Origin: Candidatus Methylaffinis lahnbergensis
GTDB taxonomy: Bacteria; Pseudomonadota; Alphaproteobacteria; Rhizobiales; Beijerinckiaceae
Assembly (NCBI GenBank): GCA_002890675.1
Contig: PEFW01000020.1
Coordinates: 1 to 46,035 of the forward strand
DNA length: 46,035 nucleotides
Direction: 5' to 3'
Shown here: piece by piece, positions 35,937-43,334 of the stretch
Position numbering within the stretch: position 1 is the stretch's first letter
How the letters are laid out: each line of letters begins with the position of its first letter
The notes under the pieces: model-generated
Database searches by the model: none
The model's input: the letters and a program-made list of their open reading frames with translations, nothing else
What the model was told of the DNA's origin: nothing
Position numbers and translations under genes: made by a program

Positions 35937-36794
35937 TTAACATTTGTTTCCCGCCACGGGCAGATCGGGGCGCGCGCCCCATTCCGCCCATGAGCCATCG
36001 TAAAGCGCGACATCGCTTTTCCCCACGCTTGCCAACGCAAGCACAAGAATCGCGGCGGTCACGCCAGAGCCGCAGCTGGTGATCACTGGGCGTTCAATAT
36101 CCACCCCAGCCTGCGCCATGAGGGTCTTGATTTCGCCCGCTGGTTTGATCTCGCCTGATTGGACCACGTCGCGCCACGGCAGATTGAGACTGCCGGGAAT
36201 ATGGCCCGAGCGCAATCCGGGACGAGGCTCGGCTGCCATGCCGCTAAACCGCGCTGCCGCGCGCGCATCGAGAACCTGCGCCGAACCGTCTTCGCATGCT
36301 TCCTTCACATTTCCTGCGTCAACGACCGCGGTTTTGTCAAAATTCACGCTGAAGCGCCGGGGCGCGCGGCGCACGAGTCCCTGTTCGAGCGGGCGTCCCT
36401 CGGCCCGCCATCGCGGCAATCCGCCCGCGACGATTTTTGCATCCCGCGCGCCGAAGACTCGCAAGTTCCACCAGACGCGGGCTCCCCCTTGCAAGTTGGA
36501 GGCGTCGTAGACGACGAAGCGCAAGCCGTCGCCAAGGCCGAGGTTTTCCATCGCCTCGGCAAAGTTTTCGGGGCGCGGCAGCATATGCGGCAAATTCGTC
36601 GTATGATCGGCGATCGCATTGATGTCAAAGAAGACCGCGCCGGGGATATGCCCTTCGAGATATTCCGCCTTGGCATCGCGTTTTTCGTCGGGCAGGAAAA
36701 ACGTGCCGTCGATCACCGCAAGGTCCGGCGCATCCAGATTTTCCGCAAGCCACGCGGTCGAGACGAAAAAAGAGTCTTGCGGGATTGTTGTCAT
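35937..36794 (-). CDS. sseA: 3-mercaptopyruvate sulfurtransferase
   Basis: The 285-residue protein has two rhodanese domains. The N-terminal one contains AEYLEGHIPGAVFFDINAIA and WWNLRVFGARDAKIVAGGLP. The C-terminal one carries RPGLRSGHIPGSLNLPWRDV and the catalytic loop SCGSGVTAA with Cys241. CGSG(V/I)T distinguishes mercaptopyruvate sulfurtransferase from thiosulfate sulfurtransferase (CRxGxT). It moves sulfane sulfur from 3-mercaptopyruvate to thiol acceptors and takes part in cysteine breakdown; cysK lies about 1.1 kb away. Confidence 0.93.
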   Translation of the reverse strand: MTTIPQDSFFVSTAWLAENLDAPDLAVIDGTFFLPDEKRDAKAEYLEGHIPGAVFFDINAIADHTTNLPHMLPRPENFAEAMENLGLGDGLRFVVYDASNLQGGARVWWNLRVFGARDAKIVAGGLPRWRAEGRPLEQGLVRRAPRRFSVNFDKTAVVDAGNVKEACEDGSAQVLDARAAARFSGMAAEPRPGLRSGHIPGSLNLPWRDVVQSGEIKPAGEIKTLMAQAGVDIERPVITSCGSGVTAAILVLALASVGKSDVALYDGSWAEWGARPDLPVAGNKC

Positions 36795-37328
36795 GCCCGT
36801 GCCTCACGCTTGACGTGGCATTTCGCGGCAGGTGCGGCTTCCAGTTCCGCGCTTCACAAAATATAGACTGAATCATTTCAGTTTGCCATGCTCATGAGCG
36901 TAAGCATCGAAGCTGACGGTGTCCCGCATTCCGCGATCAAGAATTTTATCCTGCTGGTTTGCGTGATCTGGGCTCTCTCCATGATCTGAGCTGTCTCATT
37001 TGCTTAGTCGTCTCGTTCCGGTCCAGCGGCCGGGTTACGAAAAAATGGTTGAAACTTGCAGCCATCTCGCCGAGCGGCGCCAAGCATCATTGGCGAAAAG
37101 GGGATGCCGGTTTTCGGGGAAAAATTGATGTGGAACCAAACATCTTAGCGCTCCTTGCTTGCCGTCGCGGGCATCAATCCGAGGCGGACGGCTGCCCGCT
37201 GGAGCCCTGCATCACGGCGGATCAAAAGAGCGTGACTTTCTCGATCCGGGCTTTGACGCGGGGGGCAAACCGTCTAAAGCCAGTTCAGCTAAAGGTAATT
37301 TAGCGTGTCGCTTTGTGGGAGGTTACTG
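36795..37328. other. Intergenic region, no firm gene
   Basis: About 530 bases between divergent sseA and the carbonic anhydrase gene. A 33-residue frame at 36888-36989 (VPHSAIKNFILLVCVIWALS) could encode a one-helix membrane peptide, but it has no ribosome binding site. Nothing else is recognisable. Confidence 0.4.
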
Positions 37329-37910
37329 ATGCCGGTTCTGTCGGAAGTCTTGAGAGCCAATGAAAACTACGCCGCAAGCTTCGGCGCCAAATCGCAATTG
37401 GCGATGCCGCCGGCGCGGCGATTCGCCATCCTTACTTGCATGGACGCGCGTCTCGATCCCGCCAAATATGCCGGCCTCTCCGAAGGCGATGCGCATGTGA
37501 TCCGCAACGCGGGCGGGCGCGCCAGCGACGATGCTATTCGCTCGCTGGTGATTTCCTATAAGCTGCTTGGCACGCGGGAATGGTTTGTCGTCCATCATTC
37601 CGATTGCGGCATGCTGACGTTCGACGACGAGATCATCAGCAACCTCCTCGAACAGAGCCTCGAAGGCGCGACGGTCGACGAAAAAGGCTGGCACGACCAC
37701 GGGCGCGGTCCCGGCAGCGTCGACGGGCATTTCGTGAAATGGCTAGCGTTCAAGGACCTTGCGGCAAGCGTGGTCGAGGACGTCAAACGCCTCCGCTCGC
37801 ACCCGCTGGTGCCCGGCTATGTTCCGGTTTACGGCTATTACTACGATGTGAAGACCGGCCGTCTGGTCGAGGTGCCGGAAGCAACGGCCGCCGGCAAGGC
37901 CAAAACCTGA
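37329..37910 (+). CDS. Beta-class carbonic anhydrase
   Basis: Starting at ATG 37329 with GGGAGG eight bases upstream, the 193-residue enzyme hydrates CO2 to bicarbonate. The zinc ligands are visible: [20 protein letters not shown] (Cys37, with the Asp39-Arg41 dyad) and [12 protein letters not shown] (His90, Cys93). The conserved [20 protein letters not shown] lies between. Spacing and length fit the short clade of beta enzymes found in alphaproteobacteria and actinobacteria. It converges on cysK with a hairpin between the two stops. Confidence 0.92.
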   Translation: MPVLSEVLRANENYAASFGAKSQLAMPPARRFAILTCMDARLDPAKYAGLSEGDAHVIRNAGGRASDDAIRSLVISYKLLGTREWFVVHHSDCGMLTFDDEIISNLLEQSLEGATVDEKGWHDHGRGPGSVDGHFVKWLAFKDLAASVVEDVKRLRSHPLVPGYVPVYGYYYDVKTGRLVEVPEATAAGKAKT

Positions 37911-37923
37911 TTTATTACGGCTA

Positions 37924-37952
37924 ATTTCGTTTGGCGGCTGCTCAAACGAAAT
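37924..37952. terminator. Hairpin between convergent genes
   Basis: ATTTCGTTTG (37924-37933) pairs perfectly with CAAACGAAAT (37943-37952) around a 9-base loop. It overlaps the cysK stop codon and could terminate transcription from either side, though T tracts are short (AAAT/ATTT ends). Confidence 0.5.
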
Positions 37953-38973
37953 CCGGCGTGATCGACAGCTTGCGTTCCATCCAGCCTGGCACCGGCAGAT
38001 TTTTCGAGCGCAGGAATTCTGGGTTGAAGAGTTTCGATTGGTAGCGCGCTCCGGAATCGGCGAGGATGGTCACAACCGTGTGGCCGGGCCCAAGTTCATT
38101 GGCAAGACGGATCGCGCCCGCGACATTGATGCCTGACGAGCCGCCGAGCAGCAGGCCCTCGTGCTCGGCGAGATCGAACAGAATGGGCAAGGCTTCCTTA
38201 TCGGAGATCTGATAGGCGAGATCGACCGGTGCATCCTTGAGATTGGCGGTGATCCGGCTTTGACCTATTCCTTCGGTGATCGAAGAATCGTGCGATTTCA
38301 GCTCGCCGCTTGTGTAATAGGAATAGAGGGCGGCCCCCAAGGGATCGGAAATCGCGATTCTGATATTGGGGTTTTTGACCTTCAGCGCCATGCCGACGCC
38401 GGCAAGCGTTCCGCCAGTGCCGACGGAGCAAGTGAAACCATCGACCTTGCCTTCCGTTTGCGCCCAAATCTCGGGCCCGGTCGTCTCGAAGTGGCCCTGG
38501 CGATTGGCGATATTGTCGAACTGATTGGCCCAGATCGCGCCGGCCGGATATTCCTCGGCCAGCCGCAGGGCGAGGCGACCGGAAAGTTTCACGTAATTGT
38601 TGGGATCGGAATAGGCGACCGACGGAACCTCGATCAGTTCGGCGCCTTGCAGCCGGAGCAGGTCCTTTTTCTCCTGGCTCTGGGTGTCGGGAATGACGAT
38701 CACGGTCTTGTAGCCCAAGGCATTGGCGACGAGCGCAAGACCGATTCCGGTATTGCCCGCTGTACCTTCGACGATCAATCCGCCCGGCCGCAAGTTTTCG
38801 CGCGCGATCGCGTCATTGACAATAGCGAGCGCCGCGCGGTCCTTCACCGATCCGCCGGGATTCATGAACTCCGCCTTGCCCAGAACGGTGCAGCCGGTCA
38901 GTTCCGACGCTTGGCGTAGTTTGACGAGAGGGGTTGCCCCGATCGTTTCGATGACGTTTTGTGGAAGGCTCAT
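37942..38973 (-). CDS. cysK: Cysteine synthase A
   Basis: The 343-residue PLP enzyme makes cysteine from O-acetylserine and sulfide. The PLP lysine is Lys44 in NPGGSVKDRAALAIVNDAIA. The substrate loop reads EGTAGNTGIGLALVANALG, where E. coli CysK has TSGNTG; this variant is usual in alphaproteobacteria. The phosphate-binding glycine loop is SVGTGGTLAGVGMALK and a C-terminal SGARYQSKLFNPEFL is present. About 20 residues longer at the C-terminus than the E. coli enzyme. A cystathionine-beta-synthase-like specificity is the main alternative. Confidence 0.92.
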   Translation of the reverse strand: MSLPQNVIETIGATPLVKLRQASELTGCTVLGKAEFMNPGGSVKDRAALAIVNDAIARENLRPGGLIVEGTAGNTGIGLALVANALGYKTVIVIPDTQSQEKKDLLRLQGAELIEVPSVAYSDPNNYVKLSGRLALRLAEEYPAGAIWANQFDNIANRQGHFETTGPEIWAQTEGKVDGFTCSVGTGGTLAGVGMALKVKNPNIRIAISDPLGAALYSYYTSGELKSHDSSITEGIGQSRITANLKDAPVDLAYQISDKEALPILFDLAEHEGLLLGGSSGINVAGAIRLANELGPGHTVVTILADSGARYQSKLFNPEFLRSKNLPVPGWMERKLSITPDFV

Positions 38974-39116
38974 TTGGCTGAAAGGCCCGTGCCGGTGCTT
39001 TACAAAAGTATAGGGCCCGCCAGCGCATTCTGTCGAGCGCCGGGCCTACCGTGTGCGCATGGTGGAAGCGGGCGCATTTTGCCGGAGAATGCCCCGTTAA
39101 GGGAAGTAAGTTCCAT

Positions 39117-39210
39117 ATGCCGGACATCGATGAACGCTTCAAGCGCCGCCATTGCGGCGGGGAGATCATCATCCTTCGTGCCGTATGCGTTGGTATCGCC
39201 GGTGCTCAAG
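39117..39210 (+). pseudogene. Possible IS6-family transposase N-terminal scrap
   Basis: The plus strand reads MPDIDERFKRRHCGGEIIIL, after which one frame gives AV and another RWYRRC. Together they resemble the F-K-x-R-H-x-x-x-x-I-I-L-x-x-V-R-W-Y start of IS6-family transposases, interrupted by a frameshift near 39185. Only about 30 residues are involved, so chance similarity is possible. The rest of the 39.0-39.27 kb interval holds nothing else I can name. Confidence 0.3.
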
Positions 39211-39266
39211 CGGGCCGGCCGCTTAGTACCAAAATTTGGCGAGGCGACGGCTTTTCTGGAGTCGCT

Positions 39267-40304
39267 TCAAGTGAGGCTCGCCTGCTTGCGTTCAACCGTT
39301 GGCTTTGCCTCCAAGTCCGGCACAGGATGGCCGTCCTTGTGGTGAAGCACTTCCTTAAGCCTATTGCGTTCGAAAATGATGATCACGAAAATCGACAGGA
39401 AAAGGGGAATCAGCAGGTAGGTAAGCCGGAAGACCAGCAAGGCCGCCAGTACCTGAGTTTTCGGCATTTCCGGCATCGCGCTGATGAAGAACAATTCAAA
39501 AACGCCCAAGCCGCCTGGCGCGCTGGACCAGAGCGCGGCGCCAAACGAGGCGATGAATACCCCGAGCACGATGAAATAGCCGGGATTGCCGGCCTCCGGC
39601 AAAGCGAAATAGATTATTCCAGCGGCTCCGAGGAGTTCGAGGGGCGCCGCCAGCAGTTGCCGGGCGGTGATTTCCGGTTTCGGATATTCCAGCCGGAAAC
39701 CTCTTATTATCAGGGGCCTAAGCTTGAAAATGGAACCGATCACATAGACGGCGACGCCGCTGAGGAAAACCACGCCCACCAACCTGGCGGTCGTTTTATC
39801 GGTGAGAAATCGCAAGTTTTCCGGCAACATCCCGTGGAAGCGGCTTAATTGCTCCGGCTCCAGAACCGATATGAGGCCGCCAAGCAGGACGGTGCCGAGG
39901 AGGAACGTCAACGAGGTGACGGCGACAAGAACCGCGACTTGCACCGCGCTCAGCCCTTTCGAGTGGTAGGCGCGATAGCGGACCACTCCGCCTGAAAAAA
40001 CGGTTGCGCCAATATTATGCGAGAGGGCGTAGGTCGTAAAGGAGCAGAGAGAGATAAAGACCCAGGAGATATTCTTCACGCCGAGATGGAGCAGCGCGAT
40101 CCGGTCGTACCAAGCCAACGCGGCATAAGCGACGAACGTCGATAGGCCCGCCAGCAGATAATTTCCGAGCGAGATCGATTGTAGATAATCCCACACCTCC
40201 GGCCCAACAGCTTCGCCTTTGAACTCCCGGTGGAGAAGCCAAAGCGAAACGGCAACCGCGGCGAGGCCCATCAGCGGCCAGACAAAATCAAGTATGCGCT
40301 TCAT
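39267..40304 (-). CDS. YbhN/UPF0104 family membrane protein (MprF flippase-like)
   Basis: The 345-residue integral membrane protein starts at ATG 40304. It has about eight helices, such as LMGLAAVAVSLWLLHREFKG and YLLAGLSTFVAYAALAWYDR. The conserved features are SHNIGATVFSGGVVRYRAYH and SSAPGGLGVFELFFISAMPE near the end. This is the fold of the lipid-translocating part of MprF, without the soluble synthase domain. Members are thought to move or exchange phospholipids; the substrate here is unknown. The upstream open frame to 40394 lacks homology. Confidence 0.88.
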   Translation of the reverse strand: MKRILDFVWPLMGLAAVAVSLWLLHREFKGEAVGPEVWDYLQSISLGNYLLAGLSTFVAYAALAWYDRIALLHLGVKNISWVFISLCSFTTYALSHNIGATVFSGGVVRYRAYHSKGLSAVQVAVLVAVTSLTFLLGTVLLGGLISVLEPEQLSRFHGMLPENLRFLTDKTTARLVGVVFLSGVAVYVIGSIFKLRPLIIRGFRLEYPKPEITARQLLAAPLELLGAAGIIYFALPEAGNPGYFIVLGVFIASFGAALWSSAPGGLGVFELFFISAMPEMPKTQVLAALLVFRLTYLLIPLFLSIFVIIIFERNRLKEVLHHKDGHPVPDLEAKPTVERKQASLT

Positions 40305-40511
40305 TGCTCTCCGGATGGCATGGATGGCCGCGCCGCGATGCGAGCCCCGCCGTGCCCGGGCGGCATCCGTGCACAATGCGTGCTCCGATAGCAAGGGGTA
40401 ACTTCAAGGAAACCGCGCGCGGAACCATTGCCGATGCCTTCGCCTCACCTGAGAATAAGCAAAAAAAGTTCAGGTTTCAATGCGGGCGAGCGCCGAGGGG
40501 GTTTCCGGAAG

Positions 40512-40859
40512 CTATCCCGCCAGCAGGGTCGCGCCGCCGCCATCGAGAATCCGCTCTTTGCCGGGGCCGGCGAGCGCTTCGTCAAGAAAAAGGCGGGCCT
40601 CGTCGAGCTGAGTCGTCAGTTCCTCCGCCGAACGTTGGAGATTGTCCCGCCGCGCGCGCGCGGCGCGCGCATAAGTAGGGTAGGCAAAATGAGATATATC
40701 GGATATGCCGGCTCGTTGCTCCTCGGTTGCGATTTCGCGCTCGAGCTCCCGCGCCATCTTGGAAAACTCGGCGATCATCGTTTCGATTTGCGCGACGCGG
40801 CGGTGCGTTGCGTCGACCTGGAAGCGCCTGAGCCGGGCAAGAGTTTCCCGTGACTTCAT
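40512..40859 (-). CDS. fliJ: FliJ-like flagellar export chaperone
   Basis: The 115-residue protein is almost entirely helical: SRETLARLRRFQVDATHRRV, AQIETMIAEFSKMARELERE, then YARAARARRDNLQRSAEELT. This long coiled coil is typical of alphaproteobacterial FliJ, which links the FliI ATPase to the flagellar export gate. The conserved SDISHFAYPTYARAARARRD supports the call. The last 15 residues (ERILDGGGATLLAG) look less typical, so the C-terminus may be altered. Its divergent position next to ctrA is common in Hyphomicrobiales. Confidence 0.75.
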   Translation of the reverse strand: MKSRETLARLRRFQVDATHRRVAQIETMIAEFSKMARELEREIATEEQRAGISDISHFAYPTYARAARARRDNLQRSAEELTTQLDEARLFLDEALAGPGKERILDGGGATLLAG

Positions 40860-41136
40860 TATTTCAACTCCAAGGCGCGGGTTGGACCCGCGACAAGGTC
40901 TTGAAGGAAGGGTTAGATTTTGTCGCCAAGGGCCTGCTCCAACTCATTGATATAACACGGGTCCTTATCGATCGGATGAACTCATCCGATCGGGAAATGC
41001 GCCAGCCCGGTTAGCCCGCGGGGTTTTCCCGCGCGGTTCAACTCTGCCCCAGTAAAGTTGCCCATTCGTTACCTGTGAGCGAGACGGCGCAAATCTTTCG
41101 GAGCGGTGGCCAGCGTGTATAGTTGTCCCGTGCTTC

Positions 41137-41280
41137 GATTCGGCGGGTGCGTGGCGGCGGCGGGCCAACCGCGGTCTCGCCGGGTTTTGAACCTCGCGGG
41201 ATCAAAATCCATCGATCGCTGTCCTTCGTCGCGCAAGCTTCGTTTGCCAAGGTTTGCGGCAAGACGCAGCGGAACGAATC
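41137..41280. promoter_or_regulatory. GANTC sites upstream of ctrA
   Basis: GATTC at 41137-41141 and GAATC at 41276-41280 fit GANTC, the CcrM adenine methylation site. CcrM sites in the ctrA promoter couple expression to replication in Caulobacter. Chance occurrence is possible, since the motif is short. Confidence 0.35.
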
Positions 41281-41346
41281 AACCGCGTGACCGTGGCGAG
41301 GCAGGCGACGGCGAGGTTGAAGCGTCTTTTCGACGGAATGTTTTTG

Positions 41347-41366
41347 TTAACCAATGCCCGTTAAGG
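41347..41366 (+). promoter_or_regulatory. CtrA-type half sites
   Basis: TTAACCAAT at 41347-41355 matches the CtrA half-site TTAACCAT except for one base, and a second TTAA follows at 41361. The interval (10 bases) is not the classical TTAA-N7-TTAA. It lies about 120 bases upstream of the ctrA start, suggesting autoregulation. The rest of the roughly 620-base fliJ-ctrA interval shows no gene. Confidence 0.45.
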
Positions 41367-41483
41367 TTACGGAATTCGTAGCGAGCCCGTCTCGGGACAA
41401 CCGGCCTGAACAGCCGCCGGAGGGGACTTGAAGCGATCTTGCGCGCCGGCAAGGCGACCGACGGGGGAAGGCTGGGACCTCAC

Positions 41484-42185
41484 ATGCGCGTTCTACTGAT
41501 TGAAGACGACAGCGCGACGGCGCAAAGCATAGAGTTGATGCTCAAGTCCGAGAACTTTAACGTCTATACGACGGATCTCGGCGAGGAGGGTGTCGATCTT
41601 GGCAAGCTCTACGATTACGATATCATCATGCTCGATCTGCACCTCCCAGATATGTCGGGCTATGAGGTCTTGCGCACCTTGCGCGTCGCCAAGGTCAAGA
41701 CGCCAATCCTCATTCTTTCGGGGCTAGCCGCGATCGAGGACAAGGTCAAGGGCCTGGGCTTTGGCGCCGACGATTATATGACCAAGCCGTTCCACAAGGA
41801 CGAATTGGTCGCGCGCATCCAGGCCATCGTGCGGCGCTCGAAAGGCCACGCCCAATCGGTCATCGCGACGGGAGATCTTATCGTCAATCTCGATCAAAAA
41901 ACCGTCGAGGTCGCGGGCGCGCGGGTGCACTTGACCGGCAAGGAATATCAGATGCTGGAGCTGCTCTCGCTGCGCAAGGGAACGACCCTGACAAAGGAAA
42001 TGTTTCTCAACCATCTCTACGGCGGCATGGATGAGCCGGAACTGAAGATCATCGACGTGTTCATCTGCAAGCTGCGCAAAAAGCTCGCCAATGCGAGCGA
42101 TGGCCGCAATTATATCGAAACGGTTTGGGGGCGCGGCTATGTCCTGCGGGAGCCACGCGACGTCGAGGAACGAATCACCGCGTGA
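41484..42185 (+). CDS. ctrA: Cell-cycle response regulator CtrA
   Basis: The 233-residue protein starts [20 protein letters not shown]; the upstream frame to 41439 lacks homology. Receiver domain: acidic pocket Glu7-Asp8-Asp9, phospho-acceptor Asp51 in [20 protein letters not shown], and Lys in [10 protein letters not shown]. The OmpR-type winged helix contains [20 protein letters not shown] and [20 protein letters not shown], the CtrA hallmark sequences. It controls flagellar and division genes in alphaproteobacteria and can silence replication in some. The adjacent fliJ is a typical target. Strong synteny marker for this class. Confidence 0.95.
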   Translation: MRVLLIEDDSATAQSIELMLKSENFNVYTTDLGEEGVDLGKLYDYDIIMLDLHLPDMSGYEVLRTLRVAKVKTPILILSGLAAIEDKVKGLGFGADDYMTKPFHKDELVARIQAIVRRSKGHAQSVIATGDLIVNLDQKTVEVAGARVHLTGKEYQMLELLSLRKGTTLTKEMFLNHLYGGMDEPELKIIDVFICKLRKKLANASDGRNYIETVWGRGYVLREPRDVEERITA

Positions 42186-42217
42186 GCCTTTATGCCGGCG
42201 GGTGCCGGCATAAAGGC
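42186..42217 (+). terminator. Perfect 14-bp hairpin after ctrA
   Basis: GCCTTTATGCCGGC (42186-42199) and GCCGGCATAAAGGC (42204-42217) pair perfectly around GGGT, directly after the ctrA stop codon. No T tract follows, so it may be a rho-independent terminator variant, an mRNA-stabilising 3' end, or both. Confidence 0.6.
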
Positions 42218-42281
42218 CGCCGCTCCGAAGGTCCGAGGCGGCAATCCGCCCCGGACATCGGACGTTAGAGTATCCGTCTGG

Positions 42282-42391
42282 TCAAGCCAGATTCGTCGTC
42301 CAGGTTCTACTGTTTTTCAGAAGGGCGTTGGCAAGGACGAGCAGCTTTCGCATGATGGCTGTGAGTGCGACCTTTGCAGCCTTTCCGTTGG
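42282..42391 (-). pseudogene. IS110-family transposase C-terminal scrap
   Basis: The minus strand ends NGKAAKVALTAIMRKLLVLA then NALLKNSRTW. This is the C-terminus of IS110-family transposases, whose last helix is K-x-A-L-T-A-x-M-R-K-L-L. Only about 35 residues are present. Homology to it stops where the copy of the RND transporter segment begins, near 42391. Confidence 0.75.
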
Positions 42392-42640
42392 CACCGACCT
42401 GCAGCTGATCGACGGCACGCGAGGCATCATCTCGATTTTCTCGGCGCGCCAGCCGTCGGAAAACGGCGCGATTCCGGCGCCGCTGTTTCCGGATCAGCTG
42501 CCTGAAGGCGCCGCTTACGATGCCTTGGTCCGTCGCGTGATGGGCAATGAGATCATCCGCGGCAAGCTTTTGTCGAACGATGGCGAGCTTACCTTGGTCG
42601 TCCTCGCGCTCGATCCATCCGCCATCAAGAGCGATCGGCT
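42392..42640 (+). pseudogene. Diverged partial copy of the RND/MMPL transporter gene
   Basis: This 249-base stretch aligns without gaps to 43682-43930 inside the downstream RND transporter gene (offset 1290). I count about twenty substitutions by eye. It encodes TDLQLIDGTRGIISIFSARQ and GKLLSNDGELTLVVLALDPS. The reading frame is kept, but nothing of the gene before or after is present. It is a scrap of a second, related transporter locus and not a recent tandem copy. Confidence 0.85.
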
Positions 42641-43048
42641 CCTCGGCAAGTTCGAAGCCTACGCGCGGAAAATCGCCGTGTCTCGCGGCTCCACCGCCGT
42701 CCAAAGAATGCGCAACTTGGTCACGTCCGTCGAAAAGGCACATTACAAACAGTACATGTTCGTCCGCAAGCTGCACGAGTTGATCGAAGCCGCTATGATC
42801 GAAAACTGGACGATCATGCGCGAGCACAACCCTCGCATGACCGGGATGCTTGAACAGATCATCGCGAGTGGCAGGCGGCAGGCGAGTTCTATCCGGGAGA
42901 CGCGGCGCTCGCGGTACGCCTTGTCAACACCGCCTGCCTCCGCTTCTGTCATCCGCGCCTAATGGCGGAATATGAACAGGAGCCGGAACCGGCTCTCGAC
43001 CACATGCTCGATTTTTGCCAGGCCGCGCTCGTCCGGGCGCCCGTTTGA
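42641..43048 (+). pseudogene. TetR-family regulator, C-terminal fragment with frameshift
   Basis: Continuing in frame from the transporter copy, the sequence reads GKFEAYARKIAVSRGSTAVQ, RMRNLVTSVEKAHYKQYMFV and MLEQIIASG. A one-base loss near 42863 shifts the frame, and it resumes as AAGEFYPGDAALAVRLVNTA and CHPRLMAEYEQEPEPALDHM. It ends at TGA 43048. This is the ligand-binding domain of TetR/AcrR-type repressors that often control RND pumps. The N-terminal helix-turn-helix is absent. It cannot bind DNA. Confidence 0.7.
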
Positions 43049-43334
43049 ACCGGTAGCCGCACGGAAAAGGGCCGTTTCGTCACGATAAGACGGGCTGGGC
43101 GGCGGCGGAACCGGCTAGTTAATCTTCGCTGATCGCGGAAGTCGCTCTATCCCACTCGCGCCCGTCCGATATGACGGATTCAGGAGCGCGAAGAGGCGGT
43201 TCTTGCGGCGGAACCCCCAGGCACCCACGGTGGTTGTTGAGCGGGCATCCGCGCTGCTGCATCTCCTCTGGTCAGTCCCGGTCGTGTCGAGCCTTTCAGG
43301 AGGGCCTTCGCTGGATCGCTGTTCGGAGAGAAGC

